A DNA stretch of 64,000 nt from Clostridium brassicae (GTDB taxonomy: Bacteria; Bacillota; Clostridia; Clostridiales; Clostridiaceae): assembly GCF_026738875.1 (NCBI RefSeq), contig NZ_JAPQFJ010000014.1, positions 62,001 through 126,000 of the forward strand, read 5' to 3'. Shown piece after piece: positions 8,569-17,503 of the stretch. The notes below the pieces were generated by a model. The model had not been told where the DNA came from. It was given only the letters and a program-made list of their open reading frames with translations, and did no database searches. Both the position numbers and the translations under genes were made by a program. Within the stretch, counting starts at the first letter, position 1, and every line of letters begins with the position of its first letter.

Positions 8569-8607
8569 TTATTAAATTTTATTAGATAATGTGTTAAAAT
8601 TTAATAA
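8569..8607 (+). repeat. Perfect 13-bp inverted repeat upstream of flgB
   Basis: TTATTAAATTTTA at 8569-8581 and its exact reverse complement at 8595-8607, 13 bases apart. A possible -10 (GATAAT, 8585-8590) lies in the spacer, so it could be an operator. AT-only composition makes chance more likely than for a mixed sequence. Confidence 0.4.
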
Positions 8608-8679
8608 AAAATAGAAAAAACACAGATAATTTAAATAATTTGGAGTTTGCCGTAGAAAATAAGATAAGGAGCTGATATT

Positions 8680-9084
8680 TTGAAGATTGGAAGTAATTCT
8701 GTAGAAGAAAACACGTATAGTCTTATAAAAAAGGCATTAGATGCCTCTCTAAAAAGAAATGAAGTTATAGATAACAATATAGCAAATGTTAATACTAAAG
8801 GATTCAAAAGGAGCTATGTAACTTTTGAAGAGACTCTAAAAGATACCCAAGATGACATAAATATGACAATAACTAACGAAAAACATATAAATCAAGGAAA
8901 AGAATATGGACAAATAGAAGAACAGAGAGATGAATCAGATAGTATGAGAATGGATGGTAATAATGTAGATATCGATAATGAAATGGCTAATCTAGCTGCT
9001 AATTCATTGAAATATAATGCTTTAATAAGTCAAATAAATTCTAGAATATCTATGAAAAGAAATGTTATAAACGGAGGAAAATAA
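8680..9084 (+). CDS. flgB: Flagellar basal-body rod protein FlgB
   Basis: A 134-residue proximal rod subunit. The N-terminal rod signature is clear ([19 protein letters not shown], about residues 25-45), and the C-terminal helix ([25 protein letters not shown]) is the family ending. It starts at TTG with AAGGAG eight bases upstream. It is exported and assembles on the MS ring with FliE and FlgC. This is the first gene of the flagellar operon, with flgC following after one base, so translation is probably coupled. Length is normal for Firmicutes FlgB. Confidence 0.95.
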   Translation: MKIGSNSVEENTYSLIKKALDASLKRNEVIDNNIANVNTKGFKRSYVTFEETLKDTQDDINMTITNEKHINQGKEYGQIEEQRDESDSMRMDGNNVDIDNEMANLAANSLKYNALISQINSRISMKRNVINGGK

Positions 9085-9085
9085 T

Positions 9086-9517
9086 ATGAGTGCTTTTGAT
9101 TCTTTTAGGATAAGTGCTAGTGGTCTTTCAGCTGAGAGACTAAGAATGGATACTATTGCGGCTAATATTGCCAATGTTTCAACAACAAGAGGAGAAGATG
9201 GGCAAGCTTATAGAAGAAAAGTAGCTGTGTTCCAAGAAAATTTAGAGCAAGAATTAAATAAAGAAGATAATAAATATGGAACTAAATTAAAAGGAGTAAA
9301 GGCTGTAGGAATTGAAGAAGATCAATCTCCTTTGAGAAAAGTATATGATCCATCCCATCCAGATGCAGATGCAGAAGGATATGTTATGATGCCAAATGTT
9401 AATGTTCTAAACGAGATGGCTGATATGATAGCTGCAACACGTGCTTATGAAGCTAATGTTACAGCAATGAATTCTGAGAAGAGTATGTTTTCAAAAGCTT
9501 TAGAAATAGGCAGATAG
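9086..9517 (+). CDS. flgC: Flagellar basal-body rod protein FlgC
   Basis: A 143-residue proximal rod protein. The N-terminal helix and motif ([30 protein letters not shown]) and the C-terminal motif ([20 protein letters not shown]) are both standard. The ATG follows GGAGGAAAATA, which overlaps the end of flgB. It stacks on FlgB in the rod and reaches the periplasmic side through the export gate encoded downstream. No oddities are seen; the length is typical. Confidence 0.96.
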   Translation: MSAFDSFRISASGLSAERLRMDTIAANIANVSTTRGEDGQAYRRKVAVFQENLEQELNKEDNKYGTKLKGVKAVGIEEDQSPLRKVYDPSHPDADAEGYVMMPNVNVLNEMADMIAATRAYEANVTAMNSEKSMFSKALEIGR

Positions 9518-9530
9518 GAGGAAGATAAAT

Positions 9531-9842
9531 TTGAAAATTAATGATTTTATACCCAATACACCATTTTATACTCAAATAAATTCAAAAGATATCCAAAATG
9601 ACATGGAACAAGAAGGCAATATTTCTAGCTTTGGTGAAGCTTTGAAATCAGAATTAAATAAGGTTAATGACAAACAGTTGGAGGCTGAAGATCTAACAGA
9701 TAAGTTTATAAAAGGGGAAGATGATAATATACATGAAGTAATGTTAAAAACTGAAGAAGCAAAGCTTTCTCTCCAGCTTGCAGTTCAAGTAAGAAATAAA
9801 GTTTTGGAGGCTTACCAAGAGATAAATAGAATGCAAGTATAG
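9531..9842 (+). CDS. fliE: Flagellar hook-basal body protein FliE
   Basis: A 103-residue FliE, the junction between the MS ring and the rod. It starts at TTG behind AGGAGGAAG. The family core is seen in SFGEALKSELNKVNDKQLEA and the C-terminal half (DDNIHEVMLKTEEAKLSLQL, AVQVRNKVLEAYQEI). FliE is needed before FlgB can assemble, and the gene order flgB-flgC-fliE-fliF is the conserved Firmicutes one. The N-terminal 25 residues are variable, as usual. Confidence 0.95.
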   Translation: MKINDFIPNTPFYTQINSKDIQNDMEQEGNISSFGEALKSELNKVNDKQLEAEDLTDKFIKGEDDNIHEVMLKTEEAKLSLQLAVQVRNKVLEAYQEINRMQV

Positions 9843-9859
9843 TTAGGAGTGCTGAATAA

Positions 9860-11419
9860 ATGAACAAGCTAAAGGAGAATGTGGGGAAGCTGTTAGATAA
9901 GATAAAGAGTTTAAGTAAAGGCAAAAAAATAGCTTTTGGAACTCTAGCTTTAGGAATTCTTATAGTAATTATTTATTTAATTGTTTATTTTAATAAAACC
10001 AATTATGCAGTGCTCTTTAGAGATATGGACCCTAATGATGCACAAACAGCTTTAGCTAAGTTAAATGAAAAAAAGATACAGTATAAAATAGAGAATAACA
10101 CTATAAAAGTTCCAGAGGGAAAGGCAGCAGAACTAAGGATGGAAATTGCTCCTGTATTGACAAATGGGGCTAAAGGATATGAGATATTAGATGAGGGAAG
10201 CAAATGGGGAATGACAGATAAAGAAATGGATACAAAATATCAAATTGCTCTTCAAGGAGAACTTCAAAAGACTATAGAAACATTTCCAGAAGTTGAAAAA
10301 GCAGATGTTAAACTTGTTATGAATAAGGAAAGTGATTTCTTTAAAAAAGAAGATCCTGCCCAAGCTTCTGTAACATTACATTTTAAAAATGGGAAAAAGG
10401 TAAACAAAGAACAAATAAAAGCTATAGTTTCTCTTGTTGGAGGCAGTGTTAAAAATTTACCTAAAGAAAATGTAAAAGTAATAGGTGTAATAAATGGTAC
10501 TACTTCCGTTTTAAGTGAAGACTTGTTTGATGATGAAAAAAATACTTTAGGAACTGCTACAGATAAGCAAAGAGAATATGAGAAAAATCTTGAAAAGGAA
10601 TACGAAAAAAAGATTTTAACATTGTTATCTCAAAAATATGGAAACGGTGTGCAAGCCACAGTTGATGTAGAGGCAGATTTTAATGCTTCAGAGAAGACTT
10701 CTACAGCATGGGATAAAACACCTGTAGTAAGAAGCGAAAAAAATGTAAAAGATACAAATACAAATGCTCAAACAAAAAATAGTGGAAGTCCTGTAGACAA
10801 CAATATGTCTAATACATATGGTAGTAATGGAGGAGTTTCTAATTCTTCTCATGAAGAAAGTACAAAAAATTATGAAATTGGCAAGGTGGAAGAAAAAGTA
10901 GTTGCAGCTCCAGGAAAGATTAAAAAAGTTTCTGCATCTATAATTGTTAATGAATCTAGTTTAAGTGATGATGCAAAAACAAAGATACAAAACACAGTAT
11001 CCGCTGCAATTGGTTATGACCAAAACAGAGGAGATATCATAAGTGTTGAAGGAATGAAATTTGTTGGAGTAGATGACCCTGAAAAAGAAGCGGAGAAGAA
11101 GGCGCAAGAAGAAGCGGCTCAAAAGAAAATGCTTATGTATAAATATATAGGTGCTGGAGTAGCAGCATTAATAGCATTAATAGCGGTATTTATTTTTGTA
11201 AGAAAATCAAGAAGAAAGAGAAATCAAGAAGATGAAACACAAGGAATAGATTTCCTTGTAGATGAAAATATAACTCCAAAAGAACCTTTAAAGCCAATTC
11301 AATTTGACGATGAGAATGAAAAGACTCATTTAGAAAAAGAAATAAAGAAATATGCATCAAACAAGCCAGAGCAGGTTGCTGAGATTATTAAAGCCTGGAT
11401 GGCAGAAGATGAGAGGTGA
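9860..11419 (+). CDS. fliF: Flagellar MS-ring protein FliF
   Basis: A 519-residue MS-ring subunit. Membrane segment one lies near residues 24-44. It is followed by the two ring-building YscJ/FliF domains (for example NYAVLFRDMDPNDAQTAL, then ALQGELQKTIETFPEVEKA), a low-complexity Ser/Asn/Gly-rich stretch near 290-330, and a second membrane segment near 430-450. The cytoplasmic C-terminal tail (HLEKEIKKYASNKPEQVAEI, IKAWMAE) is the FliG-binding end, and fliG follows after eight bases. The ring is the base on which the export gate and rotor assemble. Length is typical. Confidence 0.96.
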   Translation: MNKLKENVGKLLDKIKSLSKGKKIAFGTLALGILIVIIYLIVYFNKTNYAVLFRDMDPNDAQTALAKLNEKKIQYKIENNTIKVPEGKAAELRMEIAPVLTNGAKGYEILDEGSKWGMTDKEMDTKYQIALQGELQKTIETFPEVEKADVKLVMNKESDFFKKEDPAQASVTLHFKNGKKVNKEQIKAIVSLVGGSVKNLPKENVKVIGVINGTTSVLSEDLFDDEKNTLGTATDKQREYEKNLEKEYEKKILTLLSQKYGNGVQATVDVEADFNASEKTSTAWDKTPVVRSEKNVKDTNTNAQTKNSGSPVDNNMSNTYGSNGGVSNSSHEESTKNYEIGKVEEKVVAAPGKIKKVSASIIVNESSLSDDAKTKIQNTVSAAIGYDQNRGDIISVEGMKFVGVDDPEKEAEKKAQEEAAQKKMLMYKYIGAGVAALIALIAVFIFVRKSRRKRNQEDETQGIDFLVDENITPKEPLKPIQFDDENEKTHLEKEIKKYASNKPEQVAEIIKAWMAEDER

Positions 11420-11427
11420 TATAGTAT

Positions 11428-12441
11428 ATGGCTAAGGAAAATAAACTTACCGGAATTCAAAAGGCTGCCATTCTATTCATAACTCTTGGACCAGAAGCAG
11501 CATCTGGGATTATTAAAAAATTATCTGATAATGAAATACAAAAAATAACTTATGAAATAGCTAATACAACATCAGTAAAGCAGGAACAAAGATCAGAAAT
11601 TCTGGAAGAATTTATAGAGATGAATAAAGCTAAAGATTATATTCTAGAAGGTGGTTTTGAGTATGCTAGAAATGTTTTAGGAAAGGCGCTTGGAACTCAA
11701 AGAGCTAAAGAAATCTTGGATAAGGTATCTGAAGCTACCCAACAATATAGACCTTTTGCAATAGCAAGAAAAGCCGATGCTCATCAACTTCTAAATGTTA
11801 TATCTAATGAGCACCCTCAAACAATAGCACTTATATTGTGTTACCTTCAAGGAGATAAAGCTGGTCAAATAATGGCTGAATTGCCTGAAGATATTCAAAC
11901 AGAGGTAGCTTTTAGAATAGCAACTATGGATAATACATCACCTATGGTTATTAAAGAGATTGAAAAAGTACTAAATAGTAAATTGTCTTCAGTAGTTAGA
12001 ACAGATATGACAATTATAGGTGGAGTTGAAACGTTAGTTGATATATTGAATCAAGTTGATAGAACTACTGAGAAAAATATTACAGAAGGATTGGAAAGAG
12101 AAGATCCAGAACTTGCAGAAAAAATCAAACAATCTATGTTTGTATTTGAAGATATTATTTCATTGGATGATGTATCTATACAAAGAGTACTCCGAGAAGT
12201 GGAGACAAAAGATCTTTCTCTTGCATTAAAAGGATGTTCAGAAGAAGTTGCCAATGCTATATTTAGAAATCAATCAAAGAGAGCTGCTGCATCATTAAAA
12301 GAAGATATAGAATTCTTAGGACCTGTAAGAATTATGGATGTTGAAAAAGCTCAACAAAAAGTTGTTAGTGTAATAAGAAGATTAGAAGATGCAGGAGAAA
12401 TAATTATTTCTAGGGGTGGAGAAGATGCTATCATCGTCTAG
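11428..12441 (+). CDS. fliG: Flagellar motor switch protein FliG
   Basis: A 337-residue rotor protein. The N-terminal domain (LTGIQKAAILFITLGPEAAS) binds FliF. The middle domain includes the EHPQTIALILCYL motif, which contacts FliM. The C-terminal domain carries the charged torque helix (RVLREVETKDLSLALKGCSEEV). MotA contacts this last domain. No FliM or FliN gene follows anywhere in the window, so its partners must be encoded elsewhere. Its end overlaps the start of fliH by 17 bases. Confidence 0.97.
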   Translation: MAKENKLTGIQKAAILFITLGPEAASGIIKKLSDNEIQKITYEIANTTSVKQEQRSEILEEFIEMNKAKDYILEGGFEYARNVLGKALGTQRAKEILDKVSEATQQYRPFAIARKADAHQLLNVISNEHPQTIALILCYLQGDKAGQIMAELPEDIQTEVAFRIATMDNTSPMVIKEIEKVLNSKLSSVVRTDMTIIGGVETLVDILNQVDRTTEKNITEGLEREDPELAEKIKQSMFVFEDIISLDDVSIQRVLREVETKDLSLALKGCSEEVANAIFRNQSKRAAASLKEDIEFLGPVRIMDVEKAQQKVVSVIRRLEDAGEIIISRGGEDAIIV

Positions 12442-13195
12442 GGTCATAAAAAGTAATTCTACTATTGAGAGTGGTAAGGTAGAAATAAACACAGAATATG
12501 TATGTAAAAAAAATAAAGAACTAGCAGAGAAGAATGCTAAGGATTTTATTGAAAACTATGAAGTGCTAGCAAGAACTATGCTTGAAAATGCAAGAAAGCA
12601 AGGTGAAGAACTGATTTCTAGAGCTTATCATGAAGCTCAACAAATAGAGGAAGATGCATATAGAAAAGGCTATGATGAGGGATTAGAAACAGGTTATAAA
12701 GAAGCTTATGAAAAAGGTGTGGGTGAAGCTAATGAGTATTATGAAAACATCTCAAAACAAGCCCAAATGGAATTAGAAGAAACTAATGCAAAAATAGACA
12801 AGATGTTTTTTCAAGCTAATCAAGATTATTTAAACTACTTGGATGAAAAAAAAGAAGATGTAAAAGACTTAGTTATTACCATAGCGGAAAATATTCTTCA
12901 GAAAGAAATTAAGGAAAAAGATTCAATAGGTAATATGATTTTAGATGCTATGGAAGTAAACTTGAAATCTAAAACTGTTATTGTTAAAGCAAGAAGTGAA
13001 TATATAGATGATGTTAAATCAAAAATTGAGATATGGAAAAGTGGCAATGTTTTTAATGGAGATGTTTTTGTAGTAGCAGACGATACTTTAGATGAAGGTT
13101 CTGCAATTATTCAAAGAGAAAATGGGAAAATAGTAGTTGATGCAATAAAGGCTTTAGACAAGGTTAAAGAAATAATGTTTTCTAATGATCAGTAA
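12425..13195 (+). CDS. fliH: Flagellar assembly protein FliH
   Basis: A 256-residue FliH, the negative regulator and stator of the FliI export ATPase. It has the family layout: a charged helical region with small-residue repeats (DEGLETGYKEAYEKGVGEAN, about residues 85-105) and a C-terminal globular part (VKDLVITIAENILQKEI; then VKARSEYIDDV). I chose the ATG at 12425 because AGGGG lies eight bases before it; a GTG nine bases earlier has no site. The 17-base overlap with fliG suggests translational coupling. The sequence is divergent, as FliH commonly is, but the position before fliI confirms it. Confidence 0.9.
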   Translation: MLSSSRVIKSNSTIESGKVEINTEYVCKKNKELAEKNAKDFIENYEVLARTMLENARKQGEELISRAYHEAQQIEEDAYRKGYDEGLETGYKEAYEKGVGEANEYYENISKQAQMELEETNAKIDKMFFQANQDYLNYLDEKKEDVKDLVITIAENILQKEIKEKDSIGNMILDAMEVNLKSKTVIVKARSEYIDDVKSKIEIWKSGNVFNGDVFVVADDTLDEGSAIIQRENGKIVVDAIKALDKVKEIMFSNDQ

Positions 13196-13326
13196 TCAGT
13201 AGCTAGATGCCAGTGACTAGTTGCCATGTGTTAAGAGAGACGGAATTTCTTCAAATCAGAGATTCAGTTAATACTGCTACTAGAATCTGGTAAGTGGTTA
13301 CTAAAAAAGGCGAACGGAGTGATAGT
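13196..13326 (+). repeat. fliH-fliI gap with TAGTAACTAG-type repeat
   Basis: The bases 13190-13230 contain CAGTAATCAGTAGCTAG and GTGACTAGTTGCC, the degenerate motif also seen at 14654, 19478, 42153 and 46112. The rest shows no gene. A GTG at 13294 is in frame with fliI but lacks a ribosome binding site. Confidence 0.5.
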
Positions 13327-14637
13327 TTGAATATTTCGCTGGATTTTCAAGGTTTAAGGGATAAAATTAATGAGTGGGATTTTAAATATGTAGAAGGAAT
13401 GGTAAAACAAGTTATTGGACTTACTATAGAAGTTGAGGGGATTAAGGCTTTTGTAGGAGAAATTTGTAATATATATAGTGAAAAAAATAAACCTATAACT
13501 TGTGAAGTAGTAGGATTTAAGGAAGATAATGTAATATTAATGCCTCTTGGTGAACTCAAAGGAATAGCCCCCGGGTGTAGGGTTGTACCTTTAAAAAAAC
13601 CATTAAGCGTTAGGTGTTCAGAAGAGTTATTTGGAAAGGTATTAGATGGTTTAGGTAGACCTTTAAATGGTGAAGAGATAAAAACAGGAGTTGAATATGC
13701 CTTAGATACTTCACCACCAGATCCCTTGAAAAGAAGAAGAATTACAGAACCAATCGCAACAGGAATAAGAGCTATTGATGGATTTTTGACTTGTGGAGAG
13801 GGACAAAGGATAGGTATTTTTGCAGGAAGTGGTGTTGGTAAAAGTACTACTTTAGGAATGATAGCGAGAGATGCTAAGGCAGATGTAAATGTAATATCTC
13901 TTGTGGGAGAAAGAGGAAGAGAAGTTAAGGACTTTTTAGAAAAGGACTTAGGAGAAGAAGGGTTGAAAAAATCAATTATAGTATGTGCAACTTCAGACCA
14001 ACCAGCTTTAGTTAGACTTAAGGGATGTTTTACAGCTACAGCAATTGCTGAGTATTTCAGAGATAAGGGCAAAAAAGTAATATTAATGATGGATTCTGTT
14101 ACTAGATTTGCTATGGCTCAAAGAGAAATTGGACTTGCTATAGGAGAACCTCCTGCAACTAAAGGATACACACCTTCCGTTTTTGCTATGCTTCCAAGAT
14201 TAATGGAAAGGTCAGGTATGTCAGATAAAGGTTCTATTACAGCTTTTTATACAGTACTTGTAGATGGGGATGATTTTAACGAACCAATAGCTGATGCAGT
14301 TAGAGGTATTTTAGATGGACATATTGTCTTATCTAGAAGTTTAGCTGCAAAGAACCATTATCCTGCCATAGACATTTTAAGTAGTGTAAGTAGGTTAATG
14401 TCAGAAATTGCAGAGAAAGACCATAAAGATGCTGCATCTATAGCAAGAGATTTATTAGCTACTTACAAAAACTCTGAAGATTTAATAAATATAGGAGCTT
14501 ATGTTAAAGGAAGTACGCCAAAGGTAGATATGGCTATACATTATATTGATTTTATTAATAACTTTTTAAAACAAGGAATAGAAGAACACTGTGAGTTTGA
14601 TGAAAGTATTACAAAATTAAAAACAATGTTTAAGTAG
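13327..14637 (+). CDS. fliI: Flagellum-specific ATPase FliI
   Basis: A 436-residue ATPase of the F1-beta type that energises export at the base of the flagellum. Walker A is GSGVGKS at residues 167-173, and the Walker B region is VILMMDSVTRFA. The signature GEPPATKGYTPSVFAMLPRL is present, as is the VSLVGERGREV-like segment (VISLVGERGREVKDFL). I set the start at TTG 13327, seven bases after CGGAG, giving MNISLDFQGL and the usual family length; a GTG eleven codons earlier lacks a site. It works with FliH and FliJ, whose genes flank it. Confidence 0.96.
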   Translation: MNISLDFQGLRDKINEWDFKYVEGMVKQVIGLTIEVEGIKAFVGEICNIYSEKNKPITCEVVGFKEDNVILMPLGELKGIAPGCRVVPLKKPLSVRCSEELFGKVLDGLGRPLNGEEIKTGVEYALDTSPPDPLKRRRITEPIATGIRAIDGFLTCGEGQRIGIFAGSGVGKSTTLGMIARDAKADVNVISLVGERGREVKDFLEKDLGEEGLKKSIIVCATSDQPALVRLKGCFTATAIAEYFRDKGKKVILMMDSVTRFAMAQREIGLAIGEPPATKGYTPSVFAMLPRLMERSGMSDKGSITAFYTVLVDGDDFNEPIADAVRGILDGHIVLSRSLAAKNHYPAIDILSSVSRLMSEIAEKDHKDAASIARDLLATYKNSEDLINIGAYVKGSTPKVDMAIHYIDFINNFLKQGIEEHCEFDESITKLKTMFK

Positions 14638-14819
14638 TACATATAAAAAATTTCTAGTTACTAGTTGTTAATTACTAAAAAGGTTAGACAAGCTTTTAGA
14701 TGAGATGAGTCGAGTCATTTAGTTATTAGAGATTAAAAAATAAAAAAATCTAGAGTAATTGATAAAAAGATTTATCAAAATTAAAATTGTTTGATATTGG
14801 TAAGTGGGGAGTGAAGAGT
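14638..14819 (+). repeat. fliI-fliJ gap with degenerate repeat
   Basis: No gene. Contains TTTCTAGTTACTAGTTG near 14651 and TTAGTTATTAGAGATTAAAA near 14718, which aligns with ACTAAAGATTAGTAATTAAA near 19532 before flbD; both are followed by AAAAATAAA and a CTAG-containing end. It is a member of the dispersed TAGTAACTAG family. Confidence 0.5.
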
Positions 14820-15260
14820 TTGGGATTTAATTTTAGGCTTCAAAAAGTTCTTGACATTAGAACTGATAAAGAAGAAGAGAGTAAGAGAATTTTTAAAAAA
14901 GCTCAAGATGAAAAAAATAAGGTTGAAAAAAGATTGGACTTTTTAAAAGATGAATATAACAAATATTCTAAATTTAAAAAAGAATGTAGTGTTGTTGAGA
15001 GGAAAATAAGGCAAAATTATTGTACATCTCTTCATTTTTCAATTGGTGAAACCCATGATGAACTTAAAAATAAATCAAAGATACTAGAAGAAAAAAGGCA
15101 GGATTTAAAACAAAAACAAGTAGAAAGAAAGACTGTAGAAATTTTAAAAGATAAACAAAAAGAAGCTTATATTAAAGAGCAAAATTTAATTGAACAAAAA
15201 GCCAATGACGAGTATGCTCTTTATTCATTTATAAGAAATTTAAAAAATAGATATGTGTGA
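14820..15260 (+). CDS. fliJ: Flagellar export chaperone/stalk protein FliJ
   Basis: A 146-residue, almost fully helical FliJ. The N-terminus FNFRLQKVLDIRTDKEEES is the family opening, followed by long coiled-coil heptads rich in Lys and Glu. FliJ sits in the centre of the FliI hexamer and links it to FlhA. I set the start at TTG 14820, eight bases after GGGGAG, so that the protein begins MGFNFRLQKVL as in homologues. A start eleven codons earlier would add an atypical extension. Position after fliI supports the call. Confidence 0.88.
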   Translation: MGFNFRLQKVLDIRTDKEEESKRIFKKAQDEKNKVEKRLDFLKDEYNKYSKFKKECSVVERKIRQNYCTSLHFSIGETHDELKNKSKILEEKRQDLKQKQVERKTVEILKDKQKEAYIKEQNLIEQKANDEYALYSFIRNLKNRYV

Positions 15261-15276
15261 AAGGAGGTGAAAAGGT

Positions 15277-16704
15277 ATGAGTAATACATCTTTAAATGGT
15301 GTACAAGCAATAAATGAAGTTGCTGTAGGTAAAGGTAATACAGCTAAAACTAATACAAAAACTTCTACATCTAAGGAATTTGAAAAATTCTTCAACAAAG
15401 CATCAATTGAAAAAAGAAATGTTGTTGAAAATAAAGGATCTATTCAGAATAAAAATAATGTTGAAAACAAGAATGTAAATGAAGAGAATTCAGATGAAAA
15501 AGATGTTAGATTAACAGAAAGTACTAGTTCTCAAAAAACAGATGATAAAAACGTAAAAAACAAAAATGTAAGTGAAGAAAACACTATAGAGACTGAGATA
15601 GAAAAACTTAAAAGCTCTAATAGTAAAGAAGATTATATTAATAATTTAGCAAGCCTTTTAGAAAAAATGCTTAATGGAGAAGTAAAGATTGATTTAGATC
15701 TCATACAAAAAATATTAAAACAATCTAATGGTGAGATACTTAATCAAATTAATGCATCTATAGGCTCTGAAGGTATTAGCAAAATAAAAAGTGATATTCT
15801 TCAAATAATGAAGAATGATTTTGGTAGTCAATTTAATTTCAAAAAGATGGAGGAAAAACCTTTATCAGAAATCTTTGAGATGATAGTTAAATTACCTTCT
15901 ATTAATACTTCAGAAAAATCAGATTTTAAGAATCAAATTATAAAAGTATTGAAAGATAGGTTAGAAGGGTTAAATAATAAGGAGAAATCCTTAGATTTAA
16001 AGGAGAAATCCTTAGATTTAAGTGAAACTTTAATTAGTAACACAAAAGACAATAAATCTGATTTAAACTTAAATCTAAGTGAAAAGAATAACGAAACTTT
16101 AGCAGAAGGTTTTGATGAAAGTGATTCTGAAAGTGATATTCTAAAAAAACTAGCTTTTTCTGATAAAGATGATGACAAACCTCAATTCCAAAGAGTTATA
16201 AACTACATGGGTAGAATAAACAAGACACAGGGTATTAATCCTATAGTAGAAGTAGATTCCAAAAATTTAGGCGTTGTTAATTCAAAAAACTTAGTTGAAG
16301 ATTTAGTGAAAGATGTTAAGTTTATGCAGTTAAATAACTTAAAAGAAATGACTGTAAAAATAAACCCTAAGGAATTAGGGCAACTGATTATAAGAGTTAC
16401 TATGGAAAATGGTGCTATGAAAGCAAATATAACTGCACATAACAAGGAGGCATACAATTTACTTAACACAAACTACAGTGAACTTAATAGTAAGCTATCA
16501 GATGATGGAATTAAAATTCAAAACTTTACTATAGACATATATAATGGAGACACTACTTTCTTTAGCAATGAAAAAAATAAACATGAAAATCAACAAGGAT
16601 CTAGCAAAGGAAGTAATTCTAACATTGCATTAAATGAAGAAGATACAATCAATGTTGAAAGTTCAAATACTGTAGATAGCAATAGTGTAAATGCCTTTGT
16701 ATAA
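15277..16704 (+). CDS. fliK: Flagellar hook-length control protein FliK
   Basis: A 475-residue FliK. The first 120 residues are a repetitive Asn/Lys/Glu/Ser-rich, probably unfolded, stretch, as expected of a molecular ruler. The C-terminal domain (MTVKINPKELGQLIIRVTME, then MKANITAHNKEAYNLL and LSDDGIKIQNFTIDI, about residues 350-425) is the conserved hook-length control domain that acts on FlhB to switch export from hook to filament. A 21-base tandem duplication at 15979-16020 repeats the seven residues KEKSLDL, in frame. The start follows AAAGGAGGTG. FlgD and FlgE genes follow. Confidence 0.92.
   Translation: MSNTSLNGVQAINEVAVGKGNTAKTNTKTSTSKEFEKFFNKASIEKRNVVENKGSIQNKNNVENKNVNEENSDEKDVRLTESTSSQKTDDKNVKNKNVSEENTIETEIEKLKSSNSKEDYINNLASLLEKMLNGEVKIDLDLIQKILKQSNGEILNQINASIGSEGISKIKSDILQIMKNDFGSQFNFKKMEEKPLSEIFEMIVKLPSINTSEKSDFKNQIIKVLKDRLEGLNNKEKSLDLKEKSLDLSETLISNTKDNKSDLNLNLSEKNNETLAEGFDESDSESDILKKLAFSDKDDDKPQFQRVINYMGRINKTQGINPIVEVDSKNLGVVNSKNLVEDLVKDVKFMQLNNLKEMTVKINPKELGQLIIRVTMENGAMKANITAHNKEAYNLLNTNYSELNSKLSDDGIKIQNFTIDIYNGDTTFFSNEKNKHENQQGSSKGSNSNIALNEEDTINVESSNTVDSNSVNAFV
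15979..16020 (+). repeat. In-frame 21-base tandem duplication in fliK
   Basis: Two identical 21-base units, each encoding KEKSLDL (15979-15999 and 16000-16020). Because the copies have not diverged the event is probably recent. A 21-base step keeps the frame and would lengthen the ruler by seven residues. Confidence 0.85.
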
Positions 16705-16719
16705 GTAGGAGGATAAATT

Positions 16720-17490
16720 ATGGCAGAAGTAAGTAAAACTAGAAATGGAACAATTATAGCTAAAAGAGGATTTGAAGTAGAAAAATCTAATAATGCAACT
16801 AGTAAGGGAACTAGAATAGTAAAAAAAGGGAATGAACTTGACAAAAATGCTTTTTTAAAAATCCTTACTGCGGAACTTACAAATCAAGATCCTACAAATG
16901 CTAAAGATTCTACTGCATATATTTCACAATTTGCCCAATTTGCAAGTCTTGAACAAATGGCAAATTTAAATGGCACAATGAGTTTTAACTCAGCTTCTAG
17001 TTTAGTTGGTAAAACAGTAGCTTTAAGTGCTTATGACGATTGGGGACATCAGTATGGCGGTAGAGTAACAAATGTTACTAAGCAAGGTGATAATATAAAA
17101 TTAATGGTTAATGTTCCTAAGTATAGAGGCGAAAAAATTATCGATTATGAAGACAAGGAATTTGACTATAAAGATCTTTCTGATGTTTTAAATGTGCCAG
17201 CAGATGATACTGTACTTTTACAATACTTAAAAGACCATTTTGCTTATTTGAATAATAATATGAATTTTATGTCTGCAACCAGTATAGTTAATAAAAAGGT
17301 TCAATTGACAACTTATGAAGAAAATAAAGATGCTAAAGAGGGCGAAGATAAGTATAAAGAAGTTAAGTATTCAGGAACTGTAAAAGAAGTTTACAAGACA
17401 AAAGAAGGAGTAAAAGTAAATGTTATTTTAGATGAAACAGGAAAAGAGAAAGAGTTCTTGTTTGATGATGTATCTAAAATCCTAAGCTAG
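16720..17490 (+). CDS. flgD: Flagellar hook capping protein FlgD
   Basis: A 256-residue hook scaffold. The N-terminal signature is clear (LDKNAFLKILTAELTNQDP, then FAQFASLEQMANLN). The C-terminal region carries two similar units around VGKTVALSAYDDWG and VNKKVQLTTYEEN, each followed by a beta-rich stretch, suggesting an internal duplication of the tail. The normal FlgD Ig-like/FLN region is not obvious, and the first 40 residues are unlike most homologues. FlgD caps the growing hook while FlgE (next but one) is added. ATG follows AGGAGG. Confidence 0.9.
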   Translation: MAEVSKTRNGTIIAKRGFEVEKSNNATSKGTRIVKKGNELDKNAFLKILTAELTNQDPTNAKDSTAYISQFAQFASLEQMANLNGTMSFNSASSLVGKTVALSAYDDWGHQYGGRVTNVTKQGDNIKLMVNVPKYRGEKIIDYEDKEFDYKDLSDVLNVPADDTVLLQYLKDHFAYLNNNMNFMSATSIVNKKVQLTTYEENKDAKEGEDKYKEVKYSGTVKEVYKTKEGVKVNVILDETGKEKEFLFDDVSKILS

Positions 17491-17503
17491 AGTTGGTGGT
17501 AAT

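Larger units (their letters stand above)
7932..8679 (+). other. Gene-free leader region before the flagellar operon
   Basis: About 750 bases without a credible gene, by far the longest such gap here. It holds a candidate promoter at 8013-8041, a long hairpin with U-tract at 8236-8302, and a perfect inverted repeat at 8569-8607. I looked for both c-di-GMP riboswitch classes, which precede flagellar operons in some clostridia, and saw neither signature. Confidence 0.6.

Noticed and set aside
7932-8679. c-di-GMP riboswitch before flgB
   Set aside because: I looked for the class I GCAAAC / GGGACGCAAAGC signature and for the class II pattern and found neither.
13347-14072. A 241-codon open frame on the minus strand inside fliI
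   Set aside because: It is antisense to the FliI ATPase, whose motifs are intact, and its residue make-up (Ser/Pro/Leu-rich) is that of a shadow frame.
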